Source: G020348185 sp964525045 | GTDB taxonomy: Bacteria; Nitrospirota; Nitrospiria; Nitrospirales; UBA8639 | Direction of reading: 5' to 3' | Assembly: GCA_964525045.1 (NCBI GenBank) | Contig: CAZGFD010000006.1 | Span: 124,001-188,000, forward strand | DNA length: 64,000 bases | In this document: piece by piece, positions 33,477-42,600 of the stretch | How positions within the stretch are numbered: the stretch's first letter is position 1 | Layout: the number at the start of each line of letters is the position of its first letter | Program-made: the position numbers and the translations under genes | The notes under the pieces: generated by a model | What the model saw: only the letters and a program-made list of their open reading frames with translations | What the model was told of the DNA's origin: nothing | Databases searched by the model: none

Positions 33477-34553
33477 ATGAAAATCAGTGTCGTCGGAGCA
33501 GGCGCGATCGGTTCAATGCTTGGCGGATTGATCAAGCATCACACACCCGATATTGAAATGCTCTTGATCATGCGCGGAGAGCACGGCGAAAGGGTGGGTG
33601 CGCGCAGAGCGATTCAACTGGACGGCCCTTGGGGTCGCCGTGACGTGCCGGTCGATGTTTCGTTCGACATTGAGGACATCACGGGCTCGGATTTTGTTCT
33701 GCTGACAGTCAAGTCGCAAGCGACAGAGGAGGCGATAACATCGGCGGTGCCACATTTAGATGATGCAATTGTGATCTCGATTCAAAACGGAATCAACGAT
33801 AACATGCTGCTCGCTCACGTGCCGGCACACCGTCTGGTCATGGGAATGACCGCGACGAACATGGCGGTCCTGGAACCAGGCTCTGTCAGTTTGCAACTGG
33901 ACGGTTCGACGGTTGTCGGCCCCTTTGAGGACGGCTCGAATTCGCAGGCCGCAGGGCAGGCAGCGAAATTGCTCCGCAAAACGTCGTTGCAAATCGTCGA
34001 ACATGCCAACGTGCTGGGTGTGCGTTACACCAAACTTGCGATTAACGCATTAGGGTACGCTTCGTGTTTGTCCGATTCGAATTTTATTACCGGGGCGGTT
34101 TGCAACCGCCGGTGGCGTCGGCGGGTCGGATTGCCAATTGTTGACGAGTGCGTGGCGGCTTTAAAAAAGGCCGGGATCAAAATGGCGAAAATTCCTGGAC
34201 TTCCAGACCTCTCACGTTTGCGCGGGTTTCTGGTTCTCCTCAACAAGCCCTTAATCGGAGGTTTTGGCGCGTTCGCGGCGGCGCGAATGTACAATAACAA
34301 ACCGATTGCATTTTCACTCGGCCAGGATCTTCGGCGTCGCAAACGAACGGAAGTCGATCATATCAACGGGGCCATTGTTCGACTTGCCGAGTCACATGGA
34401 CTCGAGGCCCCCTGCAACGCAAAAGTTGTCGAGCTCGTGCACGAGTTGGAAGCTGGTCAAACGGGCGATTCTTCGTCGAACGTGTTTTTTACACGTGACG
34501 AAGTGATCGAACGTTTCCAACATATCGTGTCACCCATTCCCAGGACGGGTTAA
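33477..34553 (+). CDS. Ketopantoate reductase-like (ApbA/PanE family) oxidoreductase
   Basis: The 358-residue protein begins with GAGAIGSMLGG, the Rossmann NADP-binding loop of the ketopantoate reductase family, followed by the KSQATEEA strand (catalytic-type helix) and a C-terminal helical domain with ALGYASCLS and KVVELVHELE. Family members reduce 2-oxo acids of the ketopantoate type with NADPH. Its length exceeds the ~300 of PanE. As first gene of a five-gene operon with a GH3 enzyme, an SDR and an enolase-family enzyme, it more likely reduces a biosynthetic intermediate than makes pantoate; that is inference. The start has no clear RBS. Confidence 0.8.
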   Translation: MKISVVGAGAIGSMLGGLIKHHTPDIEMLLIMRGEHGERVGARRAIQLDGPWGRRDVPVDVSFDIEDITGSDFVLLTVKSQATEEAITSAVPHLDDAIVISIQNGINDNMLLAHVPAHRLVMGMTATNMAVLEPGSVSLQLDGSTVVGPFEDGSNSQAAGQAAKLLRKTSLQIVEHANVLGVRYTKLAINALGYASCLSDSNFITGAVCNRRWRRRVGLPIVDECVAALKKAGIKMAKIPGLPDLSRLRGFLVLLNKPLIGGFGAFAAARMYNNKPIAFSLGQDLRRRKRTEVDHINGAIVRLAESHGLEAPCNAKVVELVHELEAGQTGDSSSNVFFTRDEVIERFQHIVSPIPRTG

Positions 34554-34557
34554 CGCC

Positions 34558-36237
34558 ATGTTGATGCCCCTGGTATATCGTAGTGTGATTCCTTTTTACT
34601 ATCGTCACTACAAGCGTTTTATTGCAAATGCCCCTAACGCATGCGAGAAACAGCGACAAGTTCTGCTGGAAAAGATCCGCCGCAACGCTGACAGTGACTT
34701 CGGGCGCGCGCATGGTTTTTCGCAGATTAAGTCGGTGGAGGATTTTCGACGGCAAGTTCCAATTTCCAATTATGAGCATTACCGGTCATACATTGAACGG
34801 GTCAAAAAGGGCGATGAAACAGCAATGTTCGCGACAGGAACAAAAATCCTCATGTTTGCCATAACATCCGGTACCACCGACAAGTCAAAACTTATTCCGG
34901 TCACACAGGAATTTTTCAATGAATATCGTCAAAGTTGGCTGACTTGGGGTGCGCGAAATTATGGGCAACACACGGATCAGGTATGGAAAAAAACTTTACA
35001 GCTATCCAGTAATTGGCAACAGTTATATACCGAAGCCGGAATCCCCTGCGGAAGCATCAGTGGATTGACTGCGGAACTTGCCCCGAAGGTCACGCGTCTG
35101 GCGTTCATCCTCCCGCTGCCAGTTATCAAAATCAAAAACGCTGCCGCCAAGCATTATGTCGCGCTACGGATCTCGATGGCCTCACCAAATGTTGGGATGA
35201 TCATTACGGCCAATCCGAGCACGTTGCTTGAATTCGCTCGCCGGGCGGATAATCAGCGGGAATCGCTGATTCGTGACATTCATGATGGGACACTCGCGAA
35301 GGGGATCGACGTCGATCCTGCAATTCGTCAGGCGCTAAGCCGATATACGAGTCGCCGGAATCCCCCTCGCGCGCGGCAACTCGAAGCGTTGGCCGTTCAG
35401 CATGACACCTTCTATCCCAAAGTGTTTTGGCCGCAATTGTCATTGATTGCCGTGTGGATGGGAGGATCCGTGGGAGTGTATCTTCCGCAACTGAAGGAGC
35501 TCTACGGAAATACCGCGCTGCGCGACCATGGCCTGACGGCCAGCGAAGGTCGAATGACGATCCCAATTGAAGATGGAACAAGCGCCGGCATGCTCGACTA
35601 CGTCAGTCATTTCTACGAATTCATTCCCGAGGCCGAAATTGATAGTGATAACCCGACGGTGCTGGAGGCCCATGAATTGGAACTCAACAAAAACTATTTT
35701 ATCCTGCTCAGCACCTCGAGTGGTCTCTATCGTTACGACATTCACGACGTTGTGCAGTGCGTCGGCTTCGAGGGACAGGTGCCTTTGCTGAATTTTCTCA
35801 ACAAGGGAGCGAACTTTTCGAGCATCACTGGAGAAAAACTGAGCGAGTTTCAAGTTGTCTTGGCTGCCAAGCGTAGTTTTGAGGAGTTGGAGCTGCCCGT
35901 CGAGAGCTTTACGATCGCGCCTATCATGAGGGGCGATCACCCCGGTTACGTGCTTTTGGTTGAACCCAGCGACAAAGGCCGAAAAAACGAAGAGTTCGCG
36001 CGCCAGGTGGAAAGCCACCTAAAAACATTGAACATTGAGTATGCCGACAAACTGAAATCAGGTCGGTTGCGCCCGTTATCGGTGCAGGAGATTCCTTCCG
36101 GGACGTGGCAGGCGTATCGTATTATGCGAACGTCCGAATGTGGAAATTTTGAAGAGTATAAACATCCCTGTCTGGTAAACGACTTGAGTTTTTTGGAAAA
36201 ACTGACCGAACAAGTGGCGAAGCAATTGTCGAAATAG
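34558..36237 (+). CDS. GH3-type acyl-adenylate-forming enzyme
   Basis: The 559-residue product is a bacterial member of the GH3 (auxin-responsive) superfamily of the ANL fold. It has the phosphate loop FAITSGTTDKSK, the LTASEGRM block that binds AMP, and GLYRYDIHDVV near the C-terminal hinge. Plant GH3 enzymes adenylate jasmonate or auxin and then join them to amino acids. Bacterial homologues are poorly studied but some are found in natural-product clusters. It starts four bases after the stop of the preceding gene, so they are in one operon. A carboxylic acid amide or ester-forming role is likely; substrate unknown. Confidence 0.85.
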   Translation: MLMPLVYRSVIPFYYRHYKRFIANAPNACEKQRQVLLEKIRRNADSDFGRAHGFSQIKSVEDFRRQVPISNYEHYRSYIERVKKGDETAMFATGTKILMFAITSGTTDKSKLIPVTQEFFNEYRQSWLTWGARNYGQHTDQVWKKTLQLSSNWQQLYTEAGIPCGSISGLTAELAPKVTRLAFILPLPVIKIKNAAAKHYVALRISMASPNVGMIITANPSTLLEFARRADNQRESLIRDIHDGTLAKGIDVDPAIRQALSRYTSRRNPPRARQLEALAVQHDTFYPKVFWPQLSLIAVWMGGSVGVYLPQLKELYGNTALRDHGLTASEGRMTIPIEDGTSAGMLDYVSHFYEFIPEAEIDSDNPTVLEAHELELNKNYFILLSTSSGLYRYDIHDVVQCVGFEGQVPLLNFLNKGANFSSITGEKLSEFQVVLAAKRSFEELELPVESFTIAPIMRGDHPGYVLLVEPSDKGRKNEEFARQVESHLKTLNIEYADKLKSGRLRPLSVQEIPSGTWQAYRIMRTSECGNFEEYKHPCLVNDLSFLEKLTEQVAKQLSK

Positions 36238-36249
36238 AGGAAATTCCGA

Positions 36250-37272
36250 ATGGCCGCCAACTTGATGTTAGTCACAGGTGCAACCGGAATGGTTGGTAGC
36301 TTCGTTGCCCGACGTGCCATGGACCAGGGGTATCGTGTCCGGGCGTTCGTTCGCCCTCAGTCGGACCGCAGGATGCTTGACGGCATCGATGTCGAATACT
36401 ACGAGAGCGATCTGGGCGATTATGATTCGTTCCCAAATGCAATGAAAGACGTCGACATAGTTGTCCATGCTGGAGCACACATTGGCGATTGGGGGCCAAT
36501 TGAAAAATATCGTGCGATCAACGTAGTCGGATTGGAACATCTGTTGACGGCTGCGGAAAAAGAAGGCCGACTAAAACGTTGGATACAGGTGAGTTCGCTA
36601 GGCGTCTATCCCGCGCGGCATCATTACGGCACCGACGAAACGGTGCCGCTGGATTTAACAGGGTTGGACGGTTACACGAAGACCAAAGCCGAAGGGGAAG
36701 TCGTGTTGAAGCGGCACATCGAGGAATATGAATTTCCCGCCGTGATCGTGCGGCCGGGTTTCATTTACGGCCCCGGCGACCGCTATGTGATTCCGCGCCT
36801 CCTTAAGCGATTCGACTCGGGCAACGTCAAGTTTATCGGCGACAGTCAAAAGCAATTGAACAACGTCTACATTGGCAACCTTGTTGATGCCATCTTTCTC
36901 GCCCTTGACTCTCATGAAGCTCTGGGCGAAACATTCAACATTCGCGACGAGCGATTGGTGACGCGGGAAGAGTTTTTGATGACGGTCGCCGATTACCTCG
37001 GCAAGCCGAGGCCGGGAAAGGTTCCACTGTGGTTGGCGCGGTTGGCCTGCCCGTTTATCGAACGCTGGGCGAAACTACGCGGGGCCAAAGAGTCGCCATT
37101 GTTGACGGGTGCAACCATCAAATTCATGACGATCAACCTTGATTATTCGATTGAAAAGGCAAAGGAGGTATTAGGCTATCAACCGAAGGTCGATTTCAAA
37201 CAAGGTATGATCAAAGCGTTAGACTGGGCGACAGGCAAAAACACACAATTAAGCTCTTCCATTTCGGCATAG
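36250..37272 (+). CDS. NAD(P)-dependent epimerase/3beta-HSD-type SDR
   Basis: The 340-residue extended SDR has GATGMVGS (the Rossmann fold glycine motif) near the N-terminus and the active-site pair Y142-x3-K146 (YTKTK). PGFIYGPGDRYVIPRLLKR is typical of epimerase and 3beta-HSD families. Family members oxidise, reduce or epimerise hydroxylated substrates, including sterols and NDP-sugars. The ATG has GAGGAA about eight bases upstream. Third gene of the operon (12-base gap to the GH3 gene). Confidence 0.85.
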   Translation: MAANLMLVTGATGMVGSFVARRAMDQGYRVRAFVRPQSDRRMLDGIDVEYYESDLGDYDSFPNAMKDVDIVVHAGAHIGDWGPIEKYRAINVVGLEHLLTAAEKEGRLKRWIQVSSLGVYPARHHYGTDETVPLDLTGLDGYTKTKAEGEVVLKRHIEEYEFPAVIVRPGFIYGPGDRYVIPRLLKRFDSGNVKFIGDSQKQLNNVYIGNLVDAIFLALDSHEALGETFNIRDERLVTREEFLMTVADYLGKPRPGKVPLWLARLACPFIERWAKLRGAKESPLLTGATIKFMTINLDYSIEKAKEVLGYQPKVDFKQGMIKALDWATGKNTQLSSSISA

Positions 37273-37308
37273 AACCGCATCGCCACACGAAGTGTTCCAA
37301 CAAAGCAC

Positions 37309-38490
37309 ATGCGAATCTCTGAACTGACCGCATTTGCCGTTCAATTGCCACTTCGCCGTGAACTCACACACGCATCGTACTCGAGACACACAAGCCAAAA
37401 CCTGATGGTTCGATGCCGGTTAGTTGACGGGACGATTGGTTGGGGTGAAGGCGTTCCGCGCGAGTATGTGACGGGAGAGACAACTGACGGAGCTTTCGAA
37501 CAACTCAAGACCATGTCGCTTGCCAAACAGCTGAGTGATGACTGTCAGTCGTGGTTGGACGTCATTCAGTTGTGCGATGCGTTTCAACCCGAGCGGCAGG
37601 CGAACGACGATCGGGAGTGTGGGAGCAATGCACTACGGTGCGCCGTTGAAATTAGCATTCTCGACGCCTTTGGACGGTTCTTCGGCGAACCTGTACGCGC
37701 TATCACCAGTCATGTCGATGAGGCACGCGATATACTCGCGTCACACGATTGGGTTCGATATTCCTCCACGATTATGTCGGAAGGGGCGCGGACGGAACGG
37801 TTTAGCGCGTTAAAAATGCGCGCGTACGGGTTCCACCAGTGCAAAGTTAAAGTTGGCATTCCCGGCACGGATGACGCAGCCCGACTCGGGCGAATTCGCT
37901 GGTGGATCGGCCGGCACATTGATATTCGCCTCGATGCGAACGAAGCCTGGCGAGCGGACGAGGCGCGTAAGCACATCGAGCCAATGTTGAGGTATCGCGT
38001 GACATGCATAGAGCAGCCGGTACCCCATACGGAGGTTAATGCGCTTCGCGAGATCCGGAAACAGATCGATTGTCCCGTGATGCTCGACGAATCGTTAACG
38101 AGTCTCGTGGACGGTCAACGCGCCGTCGAGACCGGGACTTGCGACCTGTTCAACATTCGGTTGTCAAAGTGTGGCGGGTTCTTGAACAGTTTGCGACTTG
38201 CTGCATTTGCGAAGCGAAACAAAATCGGATATCAGCTCGGTTGTCACCCTGGCGAATCTGGAATTCTCTCCGCGGCGGGCCGGCACTGGGCGAGTTCGGT
38301 CGACGGCGTGCGGTATTTGGAAGGATCGTACGATCGGCATGTGCTCAAGCAGTTGCCCACGAACGAAGATATGACATTTCGCTACGGTGGATGGGCACGG
38401 GCATTGTTCGGACCCGGTCTGGGGGTTACGATCAATCCGAACGTACTGGACGAGATCACGACCCGTCAAGAAACATTTCGTCGGAATTGA
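37309..38490 (+). CDS. Mandelate racemase/muconate lactonizing enzyme-type enolase-superfamily protein
   Basis: The 393-residue protein has the capping domain (about 1-140, GWGEGVPREYVTGE) and a barrel with the catalytic set K179-x-K181 (CKVKVG), metal ligands D209 (RLDANEAW), E235 (IEQPV), D260 (LDES) and K287 (RLSKCGG). This arrangement is that of the MLE/dipeptide-epimerase/o-succinylbenzoate synthase subgroup. Such enzymes abstract an alpha-proton from a carboxylate for racemisation, elimination or cycloisomerisation. In this operon it may act on a keto or acyl amino acid intermediate. Fourth gene, 36 bases after the previous stop. Confidence 0.85.
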   Translation: MRISELTAFAVQLPLRRELTHASYSRHTSQNLMVRCRLVDGTIGWGEGVPREYVTGETTDGAFEQLKTMSLAKQLSDDCQSWLDVIQLCDAFQPERQANDDRECGSNALRCAVEISILDAFGRFFGEPVRAITSHVDEARDILASHDWVRYSSTIMSEGARTERFSALKMRAYGFHQCKVKVGIPGTDDAARLGRIRWWIGRHIDIRLDANEAWRADEARKHIEPMLRYRVTCIEQPVPHTEVNALREIRKQIDCPVMLDESLTSLVDGQRAVETGTCDLFNIRLSKCGGFLNSLRLAAFAKRNKIGYQLGCHPGESGILSAAGRHWASSVDGVRYLEGSYDRHVLKQLPTNEDMTFRYGGWARALFGPGLGVTINPNVLDEITTRQETFRRN

Positions 38491-38494
38491 AACG

Positions 38495-39343
38495 GTGCGA
38501 CAACCCGCGCCACACATCGACTACTTCACGGCTTCCGATGGATACCGCTTCGCCGCTCGGATCTGGCAGGCGGATAAACCGATTGCGCGAATCGTTCTTG
38601 TGCATGGGATCATCAGTCACGGCGCCTGGTATTTACGCTCGTGTCGATATTTCGCGAACCACGGATTTGAGGTTCATTTTCTCGATCGTCGTGGGTCGGG
38701 CTTGAACATGGAGGCACGCGGCGATGTGGCCAACTACCATATCTGGCTGGACGACATCGAGGAATATTTGCGATCGCAGTCCAGCTCGCTGCCGACAATT
38801 CTGTTGGGTGTCAGTTGGGGTGGAAAGTTGGCAGTTGCGTTTGCCCGCCATCGGCCCAAATGGCTTACCGGTTTCGGGATGCTATGTCCGGGGATTTTCA
38901 CCAAACAGATTGCCAGTCGAATACAGTACGCCGTTTTATCGTTGGCGAGCCGTATTGGGCTTCAGTCAAACCTCGTCACCATTCCACTGCAGGACGCCAC
39001 ATTGTTCACGGACTCCCCGGTATGGCAAGAATACATCCGCTGCGATCCCTTCTCGTTGCGAAAAATCACCATTCGTTTTGCCGTTGCTGATCGAATACTG
39101 ACTCAATTCGCGACGGAAGTTCCGCAATCCATCCGGCTGCCGGCCCTATGCGTATTGGCGGGGCGGGACCGGATTGTTGACAACGACCGCGTGAAAGGCT
39201 TCGTCCGTCGTCTTGGAAACAATTCCACCAAATTGATTGAATACCAGGAAGGTGCACACACACTTGAGTTTGAGCCGGAGCCGGCAACCTATTTTCAAGA
39301 TGTGTGTCGCTGGATGGAACATTTGGTCGGTAAGTCGAATTAG
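38495..39343 (+). CDS. Alpha/beta hydrolase, lysophospholipase-like
   Basis: I choose GTG 38495, four bases after the stop of the previous gene; the frame is open further upstream but overlaps it by about 100 bases. The 282-residue protein has the oxyanion strand LVHGIISHGAW, the nucleophile elbow GVSWGG with Ser, an acidic residue in AGRDRIVDND and the His in EGAHTLEFE, all in the usual order. Probable esterase or acyl transferase for a lipid-like product. Last gene of the + operon, convergent with the synthase at 39603. Confidence 0.85.
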   Translation: MRQPAPHIDYFTASDGYRFAARIWQADKPIARIVLVHGIISHGAWYLRSCRYFANHGFEVHFLDRRGSGLNMEARGDVANYHIWLDDIEEYLRSQSSSLPTILLGVSWGGKLAVAFARHRPKWLTGFGMLCPGIFTKQIASRIQYAVLSLASRIGLQSNLVTIPLQDATLFTDSPVWQEYIRCDPFSLRKITIRFAVADRILTQFATEVPQSIRLPALCVLAGRDRIVDNDRVKGFVRRLGNNSTKLIEYQEGAHTLEFEPEPATYFQDVCRWMEHLVGKSN

Positions 39344-39483
39344 CCGAATGCCAGCATCCGTCAATAAAACCCACGGTGGCTGATGTCTCACGTTATCCTG
39401 ATTGAAAGCAAGTCGGAACGGACGCGAATCCCATCCAATGATTGTCTCTTGACAAACGGTAGATACTATTTTGTCGAGCCAAT

Positions 39484-39512
39484 AAAAAAAGGAACCGACC
39501 CCCAACGTTCCT
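39484..39512 (-). terminator. Intrinsic terminator of the synthase gene
   Basis: On the minus strand the stem AGGAAC / GTTCCT (6 bp, 11-base loop) is followed directly by TTTTTT. It lies about 90 bases after the stop of the leftward synthase. The remaining bases of 39344-39602 show no gene. Confidence 0.65.
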
Positions 39513-39602
39513 GCCTATTTCGTCCTCTGTGCTCCGGTTCTAGATGAGTAACGGCGAGAGTATTTTAAGGGAGGATGGATGAATGTATTACCAAAATCAC
39601 TT

Positions 39603-42600
39603 TTAGTGTGCCCCAAAAATGTTCAGGGGCAAAGATTCTGTTTTTATTGCCTTGTTTTTTTCGAGCATTTCACCTAAGCATTCTTTAACATGGTAGGCAA
39701 GGGACTCTACAAGCGGTGGTTGGAGGATACTGCGATGATCGCCTTCCAGTGTTCCACGGTAGACGAGGTGAGGAAGAAGGTCCAACCAGCCACGGGTGGA
39801 TCCATTCCTCTGTGTAAGAATTCGCAAGGCTGGAATTAATTCGTAATCCGCAGAAGATTCCGTTGCATTGATAAGAAAGGCATTTCCGCTAAATGGTTTG
39901 GGTTGGTGATTGAGCAGCGCCAGAAAATGCCTATGAGTTGTTTGCACATAACGTCTAATCTGGTCAGGGTCGAAAGGTGAATCCTCCTGCAGGTTAGCTT
40001 CGATCAACTTCGCCACTCGTTGCGCCTGTTCATCGGCTTCAAAATGCCCTTCAATGTGAATGGGCTCCTTCCCGGCCATGATCTTCATTTCGGTAGCATA
40101 GGCTACAATAAGGTGCCAGCGGATAGTGGGATTTTCTTTCAATATTGCCTGCATTATGGTGGGCGCCCAGCCGTCCACCACCAACAGGACCGCCGTGTCA
40201 TTCATTTCCTCAAGCTGCACGGCCATTTCCTGTGCGACGGTCGCACCGTAAGAATACCCTGCAACAATATAAGGGCCATGAGGTTGGCGCTGTTTCATCG
40301 CTGCAACATAACAGGCTGCCATGGCTTGCATATCGTCAAAAGCCAGCTGCCGGGCTTCAATTCCACAGGCTAGAAAACCATAAACCGGTCGGTCGTTTTC
40401 AAAATAGCTGGCGAGACATTGATATTCCATTACGGTTCCACCAACCGGATGGACAATAAATAAGGGGGGGTTACTGCCGCTTTCCGCCAGTGTCACGATA
40501 GGGTCGTAGAACGGCACACTCGATTGGCCATTATCGGTTACCTTCTCAGGGCTTGAATGATCTTTAGTATGTGCGTCTGGCTGAATTTGCCGTCCAAGCA
40601 ATGCACAGAACTGGGGGTGGTGGAGAATAAATCCCACGATCGCTTCGATATGGGGGTAGTCGAATAACAAGGTCGTCGGTAAATGAAAGCCCAATTGGGA
40701 CTGAAGCTTGTTCTTTAACTCCACGGCAGTCAGGGAATCGATCCCTAACTCAAACAGCGGTACCTGGGGTGGAATTTGATCAAGGGAGGAAAATCCCAGT
40801 ATCCGGCTCAGCTCACTCCGTAGATGCAAAATCAAAAATGCTTGAAGATTTCCGTCCGGGGTGGTCAATAAAGTTTCCCTGAATTTATCCGGTGCCCCAC
40901 CATCTGCAGCGCCATATTGTGTAAAATACTCAAAAGCCGCAGGAGGGTTACCCGACAATACTTGCAGCAATGCGGACCAGTTGATATTCACAATCGCTAC
41001 TTGGGTACCAGAGGCGCAGAGCAATTGTGCAAACAATTCAATGCCTACGCTCTGCTCAAGTAACTCGATACCGAGAACAGAAAACCTCGACTTACCTCCT
41101 GTTTGCGTGGATGCCGCCATTCCAGCACCCTCCCAGGGACCCCAGTTAATACTGAGACCCGGCAGCCCTTGCGACCGTCGCCAAACCATAAATCCATCGA
41201 GGTAGGCGTTGGCGATGGCATAATTCATTTGTCCCGGGCTACCAAACAGAGACGCGATCGAAGAGAATCCGACGAAAAAGTCTAGCGGTTGGTCCAGGGT
41301 GTATTCGTGCAAGACCCGAAGGCCATTAATCTTCGGCGCTAATACCCTGTGGAACTTCTCGTAATCCTGGTTCACAATCATTGATTCGGCAAGCACCCCC
41401 GCCGCATGGACGACTCCACCAATAGGCCCGCGTGTAGCCGCTGCCATAACAAATTCCTTAATGTCTGATTCAATAGCGAAATCCGCTCTTACACAGTCAA
41501 TGCCCACGCCGTGTTCTCGCCAATATTCGATTTTTTGTTCTAACTCGGGGGTGGGGGATTTTCTTGCAGCAACGACGATGTGCTTTGCCCCGTGTGCCGC
41601 GAGAAGCTCGACGACTGACCACCCTAATGCACCGGTTCCCCCGCTGACAAGATAACTTTTTTTCGCATCAAGCAACTCTCCAAGGGTGGCCTGCTGAGGT
41701 TTCAACACCGGAGACATATCAACCACAACTTTGCCGACGTTCTTGGCTTGGGAAAAATAGCGAAAGGCATCGACAATATGGCTGACGGGAAACACTGTGA
41801 CCGGTAATAGATCGAGCAGCCCTTGATGATAGTTTTCGACTACCTTGGCTAACAGTTCCGCATATTTCTCGGGTGTGTCATGGATGATTCCCGCAAGATC
41901 AAATACGAAATATTCGGCGTGAGGTTTACGACTGGCAAAGCTGTTTTTATCAAGCACGCCAATTTTGCCGATTTCAACAAAACGGCCTTCTTCTTGCAGA
42001 ACATTGACTGTCGAATCCAACATATCGCCACTCAAACTATTGAGAACAATATCAACGCCCACGCCCCCGGTTACCTGAAGAATTTGCTGCTCGAAGTCGG
42101 TGCTACGGGAATCCATGACACACTCGACACCCATGGCTTGGAGATAGCGGTGTTTACTCTTGCTGGCAGTGGCAAAAACCCTTGCCCCGACCTGGCGCGC
42201 AATCGTGAGCGCGGCCAAACCGACACCACCGGCGCAGGCGTGGATAAGAATACTGTCACCGGCCTTAATCTTTGCCAGGGTGTGCAGGGCGTAATAGGCG
42301 GTGAGATAAACCGTCGGTAGAGCGGCACTTTGTGCCATAGAAATTGATGCTGGTTTTGGCAATACAAAACCCTGGTGGGCAATAACCTTGTCCGCCATCG
42401 ATCCATTGGCCACACCAAAGACTTCATCACCGACCTTGAATCCGTGTACGTCGTTACCAACACTGAGTATCCTACCTGAAAAATCAAACCCCAGTGGCAT
42501 TGAAAACTCGCCAAGCCCTTCCTTGCGAGCATGTTCCTGCAACATGCCCAAGGCGTTCAGGACGTCGCGGAAATTTAAGGCACAGGCTGCCACCTCAACC

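Noticed and set aside
35440..36018. 192-codon minus-strand open frame
   Set aside because: It lies fully inside the GH3 gene in opposite orientation, which has clear family motifs; the antisense frame has none.
38070..38705. 211-codon + strand open frame
   Set aside because: It overlaps the 3' end of the enolase-superfamily gene and the 5' part of the hydrolase gene in another frame and has an Arg/Ser-rich noise composition.
33477..39343. Menaquinone-like pathway (MenC/MenH/MenE analogues: enolase, alpha/beta hydrolase, adenylase)
   Set aside because: No MenD, MenF or MenB is present, and the ketopantoate-type reductase and SDR do not fit.
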